This document shows, in pieces, positions 26,391 through 35,095 of a stretch of 64,000 bases of DNA (positions are counted from its first letter, which is position 1; the number at the start of each line of letters is the position of its first letter). A model generated the notes under the pieces. The model did no database searches and was not told where the DNA came from. It saw only the letters and a program-made list of their open reading frames with translations. This DNA is from Spirochaetaceae bacterium (GTDB taxonomy: Bacteria > Spirochaetota > Spirochaetia > Treponematales > Treponemataceae), in contig JAFZVC010000026.1 of assembly GCA_017618015.1 (NCBI GenBank), positions 186,001 to 250,000 on the forward strand. The letters are read 5' to 3'. A program made the position numbers and the translations under genes.

Positions 26391-28076
26391 ATGAAAAAAG
26401 CGACCTGTTTTTTGACTTCAATACGCTCCCTTCTGCTTTTTGTTTTAATATCGTTTTTGCCTGCTGCCGCCAACGCCGACAACGATATTATCAGGCAACT
26501 CGCGTTGAGCGGAAACGTACTCTCATCCCCTTATGAAGTAAACTCGCGAATTATCGCCATAACTAACGGCGGGTTCATATCGACCTTTTCTACCGACGGA
26601 TACAGAAAGTATGAGCGACCGCTTAAAAACAGACCTTCAACTGATTATACAGTCACAAAAAACGGAATTATACTTTCAGTTTCAAGCAACAGAAAGACGC
26701 TTTCGTTATATAACCCGGATGGATACTTTGTCTGGAGCTACACTTTTGACACTACAATATCTAATTCACCCGTCGCAGGCTATGATGGACGTGTATTTGT
26801 AAGCACAAAGGACAAACTATATTGTTTTGGCGTTACGGGCGGACTTCGCTGGGAAAGATCAGTTCCTGCTGAAATAACTGAGCAAGTCAGGATGCTTAAT
26901 GACGGTACACTTCTCTGCATAAGCACACCTTCAGGCGAAAAAAGCTTTGCATATCGCTTTACACCATACGGAGACATGATTGAGGAAATCACTTTTTATG
27001 GCGAAGCGGTCTTAACTGCTGAGCATGAAAACGGCGTTCTCATCCTTTTTTCAGATGGTACTTTTGGATGCTGTTCTGTTCAGGACAATATGGCTGTAAG
27101 TTTGTGGGCTTCTCTTTCTATCCCGAACATGCGCATCAATAAAAACAATGTTGATATGGCTTCAATCCTTAGGCTTGGAGAATCATATGCCGTCGTTCTT
27201 TATCCCAATGGACTTATAATCGCTTTCAATACAGATGACGGTTCAGAAGCATACAGGACATCGGTTTCAAGCGGTTTTAATAAAGGTTCCCTTTACTGCG
27301 GAGCTGGAAAAATCATGGTTATAACGGAATTCGATAAAGAAGTCGTTTTCTCGCTTTTTTCAATGGATGGAGAGTCTTTATGGGACGGAATACGTAAAAC
27401 AAAAGGCGAAATAATCTACTTTTATACTAGCGACGGTTATCTTCTTCAGTTTACGGACAACTGGCTTCTTTCAGTTTCAAAACCGTTGTTTTATGACAAA
27501 AATACTTATTCAACCGTAAGCCAGTTTGTCGAGCGTCCCCGTACATACGGAACGTACAAAAATAATGAAGAAGAACAATATATACAAGAAATCCGTGATG
27601 GTTTTGAAGAGATAATGGCAGAACTATCACCAGTCTCTAACCCATCGATTTATACAGGAATAGATCCTTCTCTTTTTGAAAAAGACATTATATCCTCATT
27701 AAAGTGCATACAGGACGCTGCTCTTACTGGATACGATTTTTCTAATGAGATAGGCGAATTAATTAAGAATTCTGATAACGAGCTTTATGTTAAAACAGCT
27801 TTGGAATATTCAATCAAAAACGGGTATGACCCGGATGCCTACATGTTAAAGGCTATCTACACGTTCATAAACTCCCCTCACAAATTCATCGGTTCTGATT
27901 CGTTATACAAACTGATATGCGATGCCGTATCTTCAATCTGTAAGTTCACTGGCGCCGAAATTTTTCAGAACTACGGCAACAGAATACTTGTAAAATTCAT
28001 GTCTTCGGGTTACAGTACAAGCGTTAAAGAGTATGCCATGTCTGTGATGAAATCTCTTATGGATCTTCAAATATAA
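26391..28076 (+). CDS. Exported beta-propeller (PQQ-like repeat) protein
   Basis: About 561 residues. The start at 26391 follows GGAG and begins a clear signal peptide (MKKATCFLTSIRSLLLFVLI, cleavage after ANA). The mature part has repeating blades with PDGYFVWSY, FGVTGGLRWER, FSMDGESLWDG and DDGSEAYRT, the pattern of PQQ-like propellers. The last 170 residues are helical and without repeats. Probably periplasmic; binding partner unknown. The two-base spacing to the methyltransferase gene implies one operon. Confidence 0.8.
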   Translation: MKKATCFLTSIRSLLLFVLISFLPAAANADNDIIRQLALSGNVLSSPYEVNSRIIAITNGGFISTFSTDGYRKYERPLKNRPSTDYTVTKNGIILSVSSNRKTLSLYNPDGYFVWSYTFDTTISNSPVAGYDGRVFVSTKDKLYCFGVTGGLRWERSVPAEITEQVRMLNDGTLLCISTPSGEKSFAYRFTPYGDMIEEITFYGEAVLTAEHENGVLILFSDGTFGCCSVQDNMAVSLWASLSIPNMRINKNNVDMASILRLGESYAVVLYPNGLIIAFNTDDGSEAYRTSVSSGFNKGSLYCGAGKIMVITEFDKEVVFSLFSMDGESLWDGIRKTKGEIIYFYTSDGYLLQFTDNWLLSVSKPLFYDKNTYSTVSQFVERPRTYGTYKNNEEEQYIQEIRDGFEEIMAELSPVSNPSIYTGIDPSLFEKDIISSLKCIQDAALTGYDFSNEIGELIKNSDNELYVKTALEYSIKNGYDPDAYMLKAIYTFINSPHKFIGSDSLYKLICDAVSSICKFTGAEIFQNYGNRILVKFMSSGYSTSVKEYAMSVMKSLMDLQI

Positions 28077-28108
28077 AATTTGTCTTTAAAAGTTTGCCAA
28101 TTGTGGTA

Positions 28109-28114
28109 TATAAT
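28109..28114 (+). promoter_or_regulatory. -10 box upstream of the P83/100 gene
   Basis: TATAAT at 28109-28114 in the context GGTATATAAT; the -35 region is poor. It would give a leader of about 80 bases containing a TGCGG/CCGCA hairpin just before the GGAG ribosome binding site. Confidence 0.45.
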
Positions 28115-28201
28115 AGTTTTTAAGTGTGACAGTCCTTTGGAATTTGTCCGATTATATATATAAATGCAAATGCGGTTTTATTACCGCATCAGGAGTATAA
28201 T

Positions 28202-29941
28202 ATGAAAAAGATTGCACTTATTATTGCAGTATTCAGCATAGTTGTTTTCGGTGCAGCGGCAGCAGTTGATGTATCAAGGCAGGAGCTTGAAAGTGCCGTT
28301 CCAAATCCTGATATAATCGAATTTATCAATTATTCTGGTCCTCATTCCAGAATAGACACAAAAGAACAGATTCTTGATATTGGACGGAATCTTGGTAAAG
28401 TTGTTGCTACAAGCAAAGACACCCGCATTGAAACAGGCAACAGTTCTAAATACTATCTTATTCATGCCGTATATCCTGAAGTAACAGAAGGACTTGATGC
28501 AGATATCCTTATTTTGGGCGACAAAGCCGAAGTTGATCATATTAAGAACTTAAGGCTCATAATCACCGGCTTCCTTACTGAAGCTTATGGTTATAACAGC
28601 ACAGATGCATCCACCCTTGCTACTTTCATAACAGTTTATAATGCCGTATACCGCGGAAAGATTTCACAGCTTCTTTCAAGATATAAATCAGGCGTAATTG
28701 CAGAACTTTCTGCAGATAAAATGGGTCTTTCTGTTAACTACTCCGAATGGGCTGGAAAATCACAGATAATTATTCCTCTTCTTAACCCAGAGAATGGCGG
28801 TTTAAGCACAATCGATACTTCAATTATTTCAGGTACAGAAGTTATTCAGTCAATGCGTGAAGAAGATGACCGCATGGTCAACGAGCGCATGAACATGGTT
28901 GATATTAAAGAGCGTGAGGCTGACGAAGCCGAAGAAGATGCCCGCGAAGCACAGCGTGAGGCTGTAGCCGCAAGAAAAGCTGCTGAACAGGCGGCTCAGC
29001 AAGCAGCTGTTGCCCAGCAGGCTGCACAGGAAGCAAAACAGCAAGCAGCTGTAGCTCAGCAAGCCGCAAAACAGGCTGAGGATACAGCCAACAAGAAGCA
29101 GCAGGAAGCAAATCAGGCTGTACAGGAAGCTAAGCAGAACCCGCAGGATCCAAAGAAACAGGAGCAGGCTGCACAGAAACAGCAGGAAGCTCAGCAGGCT
29201 CAGCAGAAGAAAGAAGAGACAGCTCAGCAGGCTCAGCAAGCACAGCAAGTCGCTGAGCAGACAACAATAATTGCAGAGCAGAAGCAGGCAGAAGCTGAAC
29301 AGAGACAGGAAGAAGCCGATGATCTGGCTGAACAAGCAGCTCAGCAGCAGGCTTTCGCCGACAAAAAACGGACAGAAGCTGTCATAGAGCGCACGGCTAT
29401 AGCGAACGATCAGCAGAAAAACATTTCTGACGCGATCAGAGCAGCAAAGATTGTTACAACATATGGACTTAAGCTTTCTGACACAGAGAATATGTACTCC
29501 TCTATCGTTCTTATCGATGTAGCAAACGGAAATGTCGTAAAAGAGTCACCTGTTTCAGTTATTTTGAACAGAACGCTTCTTCCAGTTGAAGACGGTTTTA
29601 TCGCGATAGCCGGTAAAGCCCCAGAAGCTGATTATCAGACGACAGCTGTTAAGCTCGTAATGCTCGATAATGTCGATATGGAGATTATTAAACAGTCTGA
29701 AGAGAATGTATCTCCTAAATCAGTACTTATTGAAAACAATGAGAACATTTATGTTGTCATTAGAGATTCAAACAGCTGGGTTATCGCGAGCTATGACAAG
29801 GAGCTTACTCTTAAAGCCAAGTCAAACGTTATAGTTCTTGAATCAACACCATTGATCATCACGGATACAGGAATGGCTGTTACCACTTCTGACGGAACAG
29901 TTGTTATCCTTGATCCTGAGACACTTGAAAAGAAATGGTGA
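28202..29941 (+). CDS. P83/100-family exported antigen homologue
   Basis: 579 residues. A signal peptide (MKKIALIIAVFSIVVFGAAA) and a conserved N-terminal domain (FINYSGPHSRIDTKEQI, LGDKAEVDHIKNLRLIITGFL) match the spirochaete P83/100 family. Residues from about 222 to 400 are a long Ala/Gln/Glu coiled coil built of AQQAQQ-type repeats. A short C-terminal beta-rich domain reads ENIYVVIRDSNSWVIASYD. The protein is expected in the periplasm or at the surface. It ends at an unusually strong terminator. Confidence 0.9.
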   Translation: MKKIALIIAVFSIVVFGAAAAVDVSRQELESAVPNPDIIEFINYSGPHSRIDTKEQILDIGRNLGKVVATSKDTRIETGNSSKYYLIHAVYPEVTEGLDADILILGDKAEVDHIKNLRLIITGFLTEAYGYNSTDASTLATFITVYNAVYRGKISQLLSRYKSGVIAELSADKMGLSVNYSEWAGKSQIIIPLLNPENGGLSTIDTSIISGTEVIQSMREEDDRMVNERMNMVDIKEREADEAEEDAREAQREAVAARKAAEQAAQQAAVAQQAAQEAKQQAAVAQQAAKQAEDTANKKQQEANQAVQEAKQNPQDPKKQEQAAQKQQEAQQAQQKKEETAQQAQQAQQVAEQTTIIAEQKQAEAEQRQEEADDLAEQAAQQQAFADKKRTEAVIERTAIANDQQKNISDAIRAAKIVTTYGLKLSDTENMYSSIVLIDVANGNVVKESPVSVILNRTLLPVEDGFIAIAGKAPEADYQTTAVKLVMLDNVDMEIIKQSEENVSPKSVLIENNENIYVVIRDSNSWVIASYDKELTLKAKSNVIVLESTPLIITDTGMAVTTSDGTVVILDPETLEKKW

Positions 29942-29959
29942 TTCTATAATTTAATTAGC

Positions 29960-30102
29960 TAGGATTATAAGTATCTGATAAAAGATTATACTAAGTCCGG
30001 TTCCCTTATCATGGTCACTATTGAAGAACGCAGTGATGAACTTGTGACCATGATAAGGGAACCGGACTTTTTTTGTCATTAAAAGGTATACTTATAATCC
30101 TA
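29960..30102. repeat. Paired inverted repeats, including a copy of the glgA 3' end
   Basis: A 15-base block at 29960-29974 is the exact reverse complement of 30088-30102, which contains the last codons and stop of the convergent glgA. A 26-base perfect inverted repeat (29993-30018 with 30044-30069) sits inside it. The whole gap between the P83/100 gene and glgA is thus nested palindromes. Confidence 0.85.
29993..30074. terminator. Bidirectional terminator with a 26-base-pair stem
   Basis: Perfect arms of 26 bases (29993-30018 and 30044-30069) around a 25-base loop, followed rightward by a run of seven T. Leftward the stem follows glgA. The stem is far longer than usual intrinsic terminators. 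Confidence 0.85.
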
Positions 30103-31567
30103 TCTTCTGAAGTGCACGTTTGTATACATCCTCATACTTTTGGGCTGAAACATCCCAGCCGAATTTCTGTTTCATGGCACGTAGACGCATTGCTTTTATG
30201 TGCTCAGGCTTATTGTACCATGCGTATACAGCCCACCCTGCTGTGTCGAAAAGGCTTTCAGGAGTAAGGTTGTCAAAAACAAAACCAGTTCCATTTCCAG
30301 TCGCTTCATCATAGTTCTCGACAGTATCGGCAAGACCGCCAGTACGACGGACGATAGGGAGTGTTCCATAAAGCAGCGAATACATTTGATTCAAGCCACA
30401 TGGCTCATAGCGTGACGGCATAAGGAAGAAGTCTGAACCAGCCTCTATCAGGTGGCTCAGTTCATCGTTGTAACCGATATAAGCCCTGAAATTAGGAAGC
30501 TTTGACTGTAAGACGTTTATTTCGTTTTCGCACCAAGACTCGCCTGATCCGAGCGCAACGAGCTGAATACGCATCTCTGCGCACATACGGAATACACAAC
30601 CGTATGATGGCGCAAAAAGCTCAGCCACGCCTTTTTGGTCCACAAGACGCGTTATTATACCAAAAATAGGGATATCAGGATTTACTTCCAACCCCATTCG
30701 CTCCTGTAATGCCAGCTTGTTCTGTATCTTTTTCTCAATTGATGTGGCACTATATTTAACCGGGATTTTTTTATCTTTTGACGGATTCCAAACATTTGTG
30801 TCCACACCGTTCAGAATACCTTCCAGATCACCGCTACGGCTTCGTAATATGCTGTCCATTCTGAAACCGTACTCACCGCGCTGTATCTCTTTTGCATACG
30901 TTGGCGATACTGTCGTGAGCATATCAGATGAAACAAGTCCGGCTTTCAGGAAATTGATGTTGTCATAGTCTTCAAAACCGGATGAATAAAAATTATTCCA
31001 GTCAATTCCAAGAACCGGATAATTCTGCTTGCCGTAATATCCCTGATATCCAAGATTATGGATCGTAAAGACGCTTGCTGTCTTTGAGAATTCGCTTTTC
31101 CAGCGCTCATTGAACTTTAACAGTACTGGAGCAAGCGCCGCCGACCAGTCGTGTGAATGGATTATATCAGGATACCAGCCTAGTTTACGGCAAAGCTGGA
31201 ATGCTGAATGGCAAAGGATTGAAAAACGGCGCGGATTATCAGCAAAATCAGGATCCAGATGCGTTCCGTAAATGCCGTCTCTTCCGAAGCTTTGTTCGTG
31301 GTCTATAAAGTATACAGGAACATTTTTCGCTCCTGTAAGATTCGCTGTGTAAACAGCTGTCCATACTTCCTCAGAACCGCAATGAACGCACATAGGACCG
31401 TCAAGCAGTCTGAGCGTTTCTCTTGGTATCTTGTAATAGCGAGGCAATACGATGCGTACATCATGCCCAAGTTTTTCGAGTTCGATTGACAGTGCAGAAA
31501 CGGCATCTGCAAGTCCGCCAGTTTTAGCGAAAGGAACAGCTTCCGAAGTAACCATCAGTATTCTCAT
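30092..31567 (-). CDS. glgA: Glycogen synthase
   Basis: 491 residues, the usual size for ADP-glucose-dependent bacterial GlgA (GT5). The donor-binding motif FAKTGGLADAV lies at residues 13-23; IIHSHDWSAALAPV, TIHNLGYQG, RLVDQKG, MPSRYEPCGLNQMYSLLYGTLP and VRRTGGLADTV follow in order. It extends alpha-1,4-glucan chains for glycogen storage. It is the canonical copy; the paralogue at 1087-2685 has a changed KTGGL. The 3' end is copied in the adjacent intergenic inverted repeat. Confidence 0.96.
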   Translation of the reverse strand: MRILMVTSEAVPFAKTGGLADAVSALSIELEKLGHDVRIVLPRYYKIPRETLRLLDGPMCVHCGSEEVWTAVYTANLTGAKNVPVYFIDHEQSFGRDGIYGTHLDPDFADNPRRFSILCHSAFQLCRKLGWYPDIIHSHDWSAALAPVLLKFNERWKSEFSKTASVFTIHNLGYQGYYGKQNYPVLGIDWNNFYSSGFEDYDNINFLKAGLVSSDMLTTVSPTYAKEIQRGEYGFRMDSILRSRSGDLEGILNGVDTNVWNPSKDKKIPVKYSATSIEKKIQNKLALQERMGLEVNPDIPIFGIITRLVDQKGVAELFAPSYGCVFRMCAEMRIQLVALGSGESWCENEINVLQSKLPNFRAYIGYNDELSHLIEAGSDFFLMPSRYEPCGLNQMYSLLYGTLPIVRRTGGLADTVENYDEATGNGTGFVFDNLTPESLFDTAGWAVYAWYNKPEHIKAMRLRAMKQKFGWDVSAQKYEDVYKRALQKIGL

Positions 31568-31623
31568 AAAAACTCCTTATATGCCTACGCGGCGCGAAAA
31601 CGCATGGATTCCAATGCAGGATT

Positions 31624-32832
31624 TTACCACTCCTGCACAGCCTTTATAAAACCTTCTCTGCATCCTTCGACAGTATGCATTGATGTACAATAAGCAAGAC
31701 GTATATAACCAGAACGGCCAAAACCAGTTCCAGGAACACCAAGAATATTATATTTCTTAAGATGATCGCAAAATACTCCGTCAGAAGTCTTTCCTTCCGG
31801 TATTTGAACTTTTTTATTCTGAGGTACTTTACAGAACAGATAGAAAGCGCCTTCTGGGAATGCATATTCTATGCCGGCTTCGTCCATAATAGCAGTAAGC
31901 TTGTTACGTCTGTTTTCATAAGAAGAATAGTCAGCCTGTGCATTCCAGCAGCTTACTATAACACGCTGGAAGAATGCCGGAGCGTTTACATAACCTAAAA
32001 CACGCGTAGAATAAATGCATGCCGCGACGAGTTCTTCGCAATCTGAGCAGGCTGGATTAACCGCTACATAACCGAGACGTTCACCTGGAAGGCTCAAATC
32101 TTTTGCGAAAGATGAAACTACTACAGAATCAGAATAAAACTTGAAAACAGGAGAAACCTTGCGTCCATCGTAGATGATTTTGCGGTAAGGCTCGTCAGCA
32201 ATAAGATAAAGTCTGCGTCCAGTTTTCTTAAAATGATCTTCCATAGCAGCGGCGAGCTGCTTTATATCATTATCTGTATAAACTTTTCCAGTAGGATTGT
32301 TCGGAGAGTTTATAAGAATAGCAGCTGTATTCTTATTGAAAGCATTTTTAATGGCGTCTATATCAAGCGAGAAATCGGGTTTTGTTGAAACTGTAACAAG
32401 TTTTCCGCCATGGTTAGCAGCGTAAGATCTGTATTCGACGAAAAATGGAGCCGGAACGACTACTTCGTCACCTTCAGCGAGTATTGCTTTGAAAACGGTG
32501 TTTATAGCACCTGCGGCACCGACAGACATAACGATGTTCTCGCCTTTTACAGCAACGCCCTGCTCTTGTGAGATTTTCTCTGCCATTGCGTTACGTGTTT
32601 CCATATATCCTGCATTTGGCATATAACCATGGCGTGCTTTAACTGTTGAAAGAGCTTCTTTTTTTACTGCTTCAAGAACTTCTTCCGGTGGTTCCAAATC
32701 TGGGTTTCCAAGGCTAAAATCGTATACGTTTTCTTCGCCATATTTCTTCTTGAGTGCGATACCTTCCTCGAACATTTTTCTTATGAAGGATGAACCTTCC
32801 ATAGCTTTTTTTATATTTGGTGAAATTGCCAT
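31624..32832 (-). CDS. Aspartate/aromatic-type PLP aminotransferase (fold type I)
   Basis: 402 residues. It has FSLGNPDLEPPEEV near the N-terminus, GAAGAINTVFKAIL, INSPNNPTGKVYTD, the aspartate site LIADEPYRKIIYDG, the PLP-lysine region VVSSFAKDLSLPGERLGY and the C-terminal GFGRSGYIRLAYC arginine. Complete catalytic set of a class I/II aminotransferase; the exact amino-acid substrate is uncertain. AAAGGAG precedes the ATG. It is 56 bases upstream of glgA on the same strand. Confidence 0.88.
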   Translation of the reverse strand: MAISPNIKKAMEGSSFIRKMFEEGIALKKKYGEENVYDFSLGNPDLEPPEEVLEAVKKEALSTVKARHGYMPNAGYMETRNAMAEKISQEQGVAVKGENIVMSVGAAGAINTVFKAILAEGDEVVVPAPFFVEYRSYAANHGGKLVTVSTKPDFSLDIDAIKNAFNKNTAAILINSPNNPTGKVYTDNDIKQLAAAMEDHFKKTGRRLYLIADEPYRKIIYDGRKVSPVFKFYSDSVVVSSFAKDLSLPGERLGYVAVNPACSDCEELVAACIYSTRVLGYVNAPAFFQRVIVSCWNAQADYSSYENRRNKLTAIMDEAGIEYAFPEGAFYLFCKVPQNKKVQIPEGKTSDGVFCDHLKKYNILGVPGTGFGRSGYIRLAYCTSMHTVEGCREGFIKAVQEW

Positions 32833-32928
32833 TATAGACTCCTTTTTTTAGGCTTATCTTTGCCCTACTCAATATTATCAATGGTTTATCTAAAAGTCCA
32901 TACGCTATAATTTGTTTTATGTTGTGTG

Positions 32929-32957
32929 TTGATTAAAATTCTCTTTTTCTGTATAGT
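32929..32957 (+). promoter_or_regulatory. Promoter of the HMA-like small gene
   Basis: TTGATT (32929-32934), 17-base spacer, TATAGT (32952-32957), then a leader of about 50 bases with a strong AGGAGGT before the GTG start. Confidence 0.65.
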
Positions 32958-33013
32958 AAATCGAAATGAAAAAAGTCGGGGACGTTACAGGCATATTATA
33001 GGAGGTCCATCAA

Positions 33014-33220
33014 GTGGATAAAAAGATTTATGTCGTCGGGCTCGATGATGAAAACGCAGAAGCTAAAGTCAATGAGGCTGTAAAAGCTGTTGCAGGTGTT
33101 ACTAACTGCGTTGCTAATTCATCAAAAGCACAGGTTCTTGTGAGTTTTGACGAAGGTACTGCTGGAATTGAAGGCGCAATAGACGCTGCAATTTCTTCCT
33201 GTGGTCTTACCGTTCTTTAA
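33014..33220 (+). CDS. Small HMA-like ferredoxin-fold protein lacking the metal CxxC
   Basis: 68 residues starting at GTG, with AGGAGGT upstream. The order YVVGLDDENAEAKVNEAVKAVAGVTNC, then AQVLVSFDEGTAGIEGAIDAAISSCGLTV, matches the beta-alpha-beta-beta-alpha-beta layout of heavy-metal-associated domains. The metal-binding MxCxxC loop is replaced by GLDDENA, so copper binding is unlikely. Own promoter, strong ribosome binding site and terminator indicate a well-expressed, monocistronic gene of unknown role. Confidence 0.75.
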   Translation: MDKKIYVVGLDDENAEAKVNEAVKAVAGVTNCVANSSKAQVLVSFDEGTAGIEGAIDAAISSCGLTVL

Positions 33221-33270
33221 GAAAACCTTTCGTAACTTCTGTTTTTAACAGAAATCCTTAAAAAGTATAT

Positions 33271-33306
33271 CGGCTGCCCTTTAGAATAAAAGGCAGCCGT
33301 TTTTTT
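33271..33306. terminator. Bidirectional terminator
   Basis: CGGCTGCC (33271-33278) pairs with GGCAGCCG (33292-33299), followed rightward by six T; the T run reaches the stop codon of the convergent gene. A smaller TTCTGTT/AACAGAA hairpin lies just upstream (33236-33252). Confidence 0.9.
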
Positions 33307-33685
33307 AGAACTGGTAGCTCTTTGAGAGGCTGCCAGAAATCAGTTTGACTTTTCTTGTGCCGTCGTCGTTTGTTATTACGGCTGCTTCGCTGTCTTTGTC
33401 AGCGAAAGTCCTGAAAATATCTTCAATGCTCTTTTTGTCGAGCTGCACGATTGCAAGCTGTTCTTTGTCGGCAGCCTCGCGGAAAGCAGCGTTCGCGCCG
33501 GAAACTACAACACGCAGGACACCGTTGCTTTTAAGCATTTTAACGGCTTCATCGGCTTTTTCGCCACCGCCGAAATCATCACGTCCAATAATGATTTTTC
33601 CGCCAGTATAACCTCTGGCAACAATTTCATCAGCTGTTACCGCACTCTTATCATAAAATGCAGCAGAACCGTTGATCTTTTCCAT
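33305..33685 (-). CDS. Stand-alone aconitase/LeuD swivel-like domain
   Basis: 126 residues. The order GKIIIGRDDFGGGEKADEA, then KMLKSNGVLRVVVSGANAAF and REAADKEQLAIVQLD, follows the swivel domain of aconitases and 3-isopropylmalate dehydratase small subunits (GxNFGxGSSREHA, then IA.SFA.IF). The substrate-binding SSRE is replaced by EKADE, and no partner large subunit is nearby. It may be a degenerate or regulatory swivel protein. Fold assignment is by eye. Confidence 0.55.
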   Translation of the reverse strand: MEKINGSAAFYDKSAVTADEIVARGYTGGKIIIGRDDFGGGEKADEAVKMLKSNGVLRVVVSGANAAFREAADKEQLAIVQLDKKSIEDIFRTFADKDSEAAVITNDDGTRKVKLISGSLSKSYQF

Positions 33686-33715
33686 AAAAAACTCCTTAAC
33701 AGTAGTGGAACTTGC

Positions 33716-34282
33716 TCATTCCGCCTTTTCGGAAATGAGCCCTCTTTTTATCAGTTGTTCTATAATCTGCCCGACAATCTTGTCTGGCGTATATTTTGCA
33801 GTATCAATAATCATATCGCAGAATGAGTAATCGGCGGTGTCGATGTCATACAGACGTTTGTATCGTGATGCATCCTGCGTGTCGCGCATTTTCGTGAAAG
33901 CCTTGATATCGTCGAGGTTTCCGCCTTCCCTGTTGAATATGCGCGAGGCGCGAACGTCATCGTCGGCATAAAGGTAGACTTTCAGGTCGGCTTCTTTGAG
34001 CATCCAGATAGCAAGGCGCGAGCCGAGAACGCAAGAGGTTTTCTTTGCCATCTCGACCTGGCGCGTATCAACAGCTTTGTCGAAGCTGTCGTCTGTTTTG
34101 GCACGCTCGATTATTTCAGGCAAAGAAAGCCCTGTTTCCTCGGCGAGCGACCTGAACGTAAAGTTTATCATCTCAATGCCAAGAGTCTCGGATAAAAGAC
34201 GGCTTACCGTCGTATTGCCGCATCCGCTCCGGCCTGAAATCGCTATTCTAATGTTTCTGTCAGAAGGTAAAGTGTATTTCAT
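33716..34282 (-). CDS. Cytidylate-kinase-like protein with variant P-loop
   Basis: 188 residues of the CMP kinase-like family: AISGRSGCGNTTVSRLL near residue 14, then VDTRQVEMAKKTSCVLGSRLAIWML, LKVYLYADDDVRASRI and RDTQDASRYKRLYDID. The Walker A lysine (GxxGxGKT) is Asn here. The other nucleotide-kinase features are intact, so it may use a different residue or substrate. First gene after coaX in a leftward run; five bases separate them. Confidence 0.75.
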   Translation of the reverse strand: MKYTLPSDRNIRIAISGRSGCGNTTVSRLLSETLGIEMINFTFRSLAEETGLSLPEIIERAKTDDSFDKAVDTRQVEMAKKTSCVLGSRLAIWMLKEADLKVYLYADDDVRASRIFNREGGNLDDIKAFTKMRDTQDASRYKRLYDIDTADYSFCDMIIDTAKYTPDKIVGQIIEQLIKRGLISEKAE

Positions 34283-34287
34283 AGCTT

Positions 34288-35079
34288 TTACTCCAATAAA
34301 GAAGCAATTCTTCTTAAACCTTTGAGCGTGAGCTGCTTGTCTACAGTCTGAAAAACGCTCGTTATAGGTTTAAGAACGCTGTTAAGCCCGCCGGTCGCGA
34401 TTATTTTTATATCCGTGGCGGAGGCTCCTGTTTTGGCGCACATGTCAGAACGCATACGCTCTATAAGGAACTCTACAAGTCCTTTATAACCAAGAACTAT
34501 ACCGGACTGGATTGAATGGATTGTGTTCGTACCAAGACTGTCCGGCGGGGCTTCCAACGGAACGGACGGCAACTGCGCTGTGTTATGGAACAGCGAATTG
34601 ACTGCTGTCCTAAGTCCAGGTGCAATCGAAACACCAAGGATTTCGCCTTTGCCGCTTATGGCAGTCAACGTAAGCGCTGTTCCAAAATCGACCGTGATGC
34701 ACGGAGAATTAAGGCTTGCGTACGCTTCCACGGCATTGCAAACAATATCAGTACCAATCTCATGGACAGCTTGCGTCGGGATTTTTATTGCGAGCTTGTC
34801 ATAAATGGCAGGACCAACGATAAAAGGTTTTTTGCCTGTTATCCGTTCTAGAACAGTGATAAAAGGCCCGATCAAAAGAGGAACTACAGAACTAAGAATT
34901 GAGCTGTTTATAGACGCGAGTGTGACTCCGGCATCACGCATCAGCGAAAAAAGTATTGAACTGTATTCGTCTGATGTGCGGTTCGGGTCGCTGTACATAC
35001 GCCATTCATGGACGAGCTCTTCCTCATGGAATAAAGCTACAACTATATTCGTGTTGCCAATATCAACGGCAAGCAGCAT
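34288..35079 (-). CDS. coaX: Type III pantothenate kinase
   Basis: 263 residues. MLLAVDIGNTNIVVALF at the start is the hallmark phosphate-binding motif of CoaX; SSVVPLL, GTDIVCNAVEAYA, TVDFGTALTLTAIS and GLRTAVNSLFHNTAQLP follow in order. It catalyses the first step of coenzyme A synthesis, ATP-dependent phosphorylation of pantothenate. Normal length. It lies in a compact leftward gene run. Confidence 0.95.
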   Translation of the reverse strand: MLLAVDIGNTNIVVALFHEEELVHEWRMYSDPNRTSDEYSSILFSLMRDAGVTLASINSSILSSVVPLLIGPFITVLERITGKKPFIVGPAIYDKLAIKIPTQAVHEIGTDIVCNAVEAYASLNSPCITVDFGTALTLTAISGKGEILGVSIAPGLRTAVNSLFHNTAQLPSVPLEAPPDSLGTNTIHSIQSGIVLGYKGLVEFLIERMRSDMCAKTGASATDIKIIATGGLNSVLKPITSVFQTVDKQLTLKGLRRIASLLE

Positions 35080-35095
35080 AAAATCTCCTTAAAAG

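Noticed and set aside
28850-29335. Leu/Ser-rich antisense frame opposite the P83/100 coiled coil
   Set aside because: It is the complement of the Gln/Ala repeat region, whose low complexity keeps other frames open.
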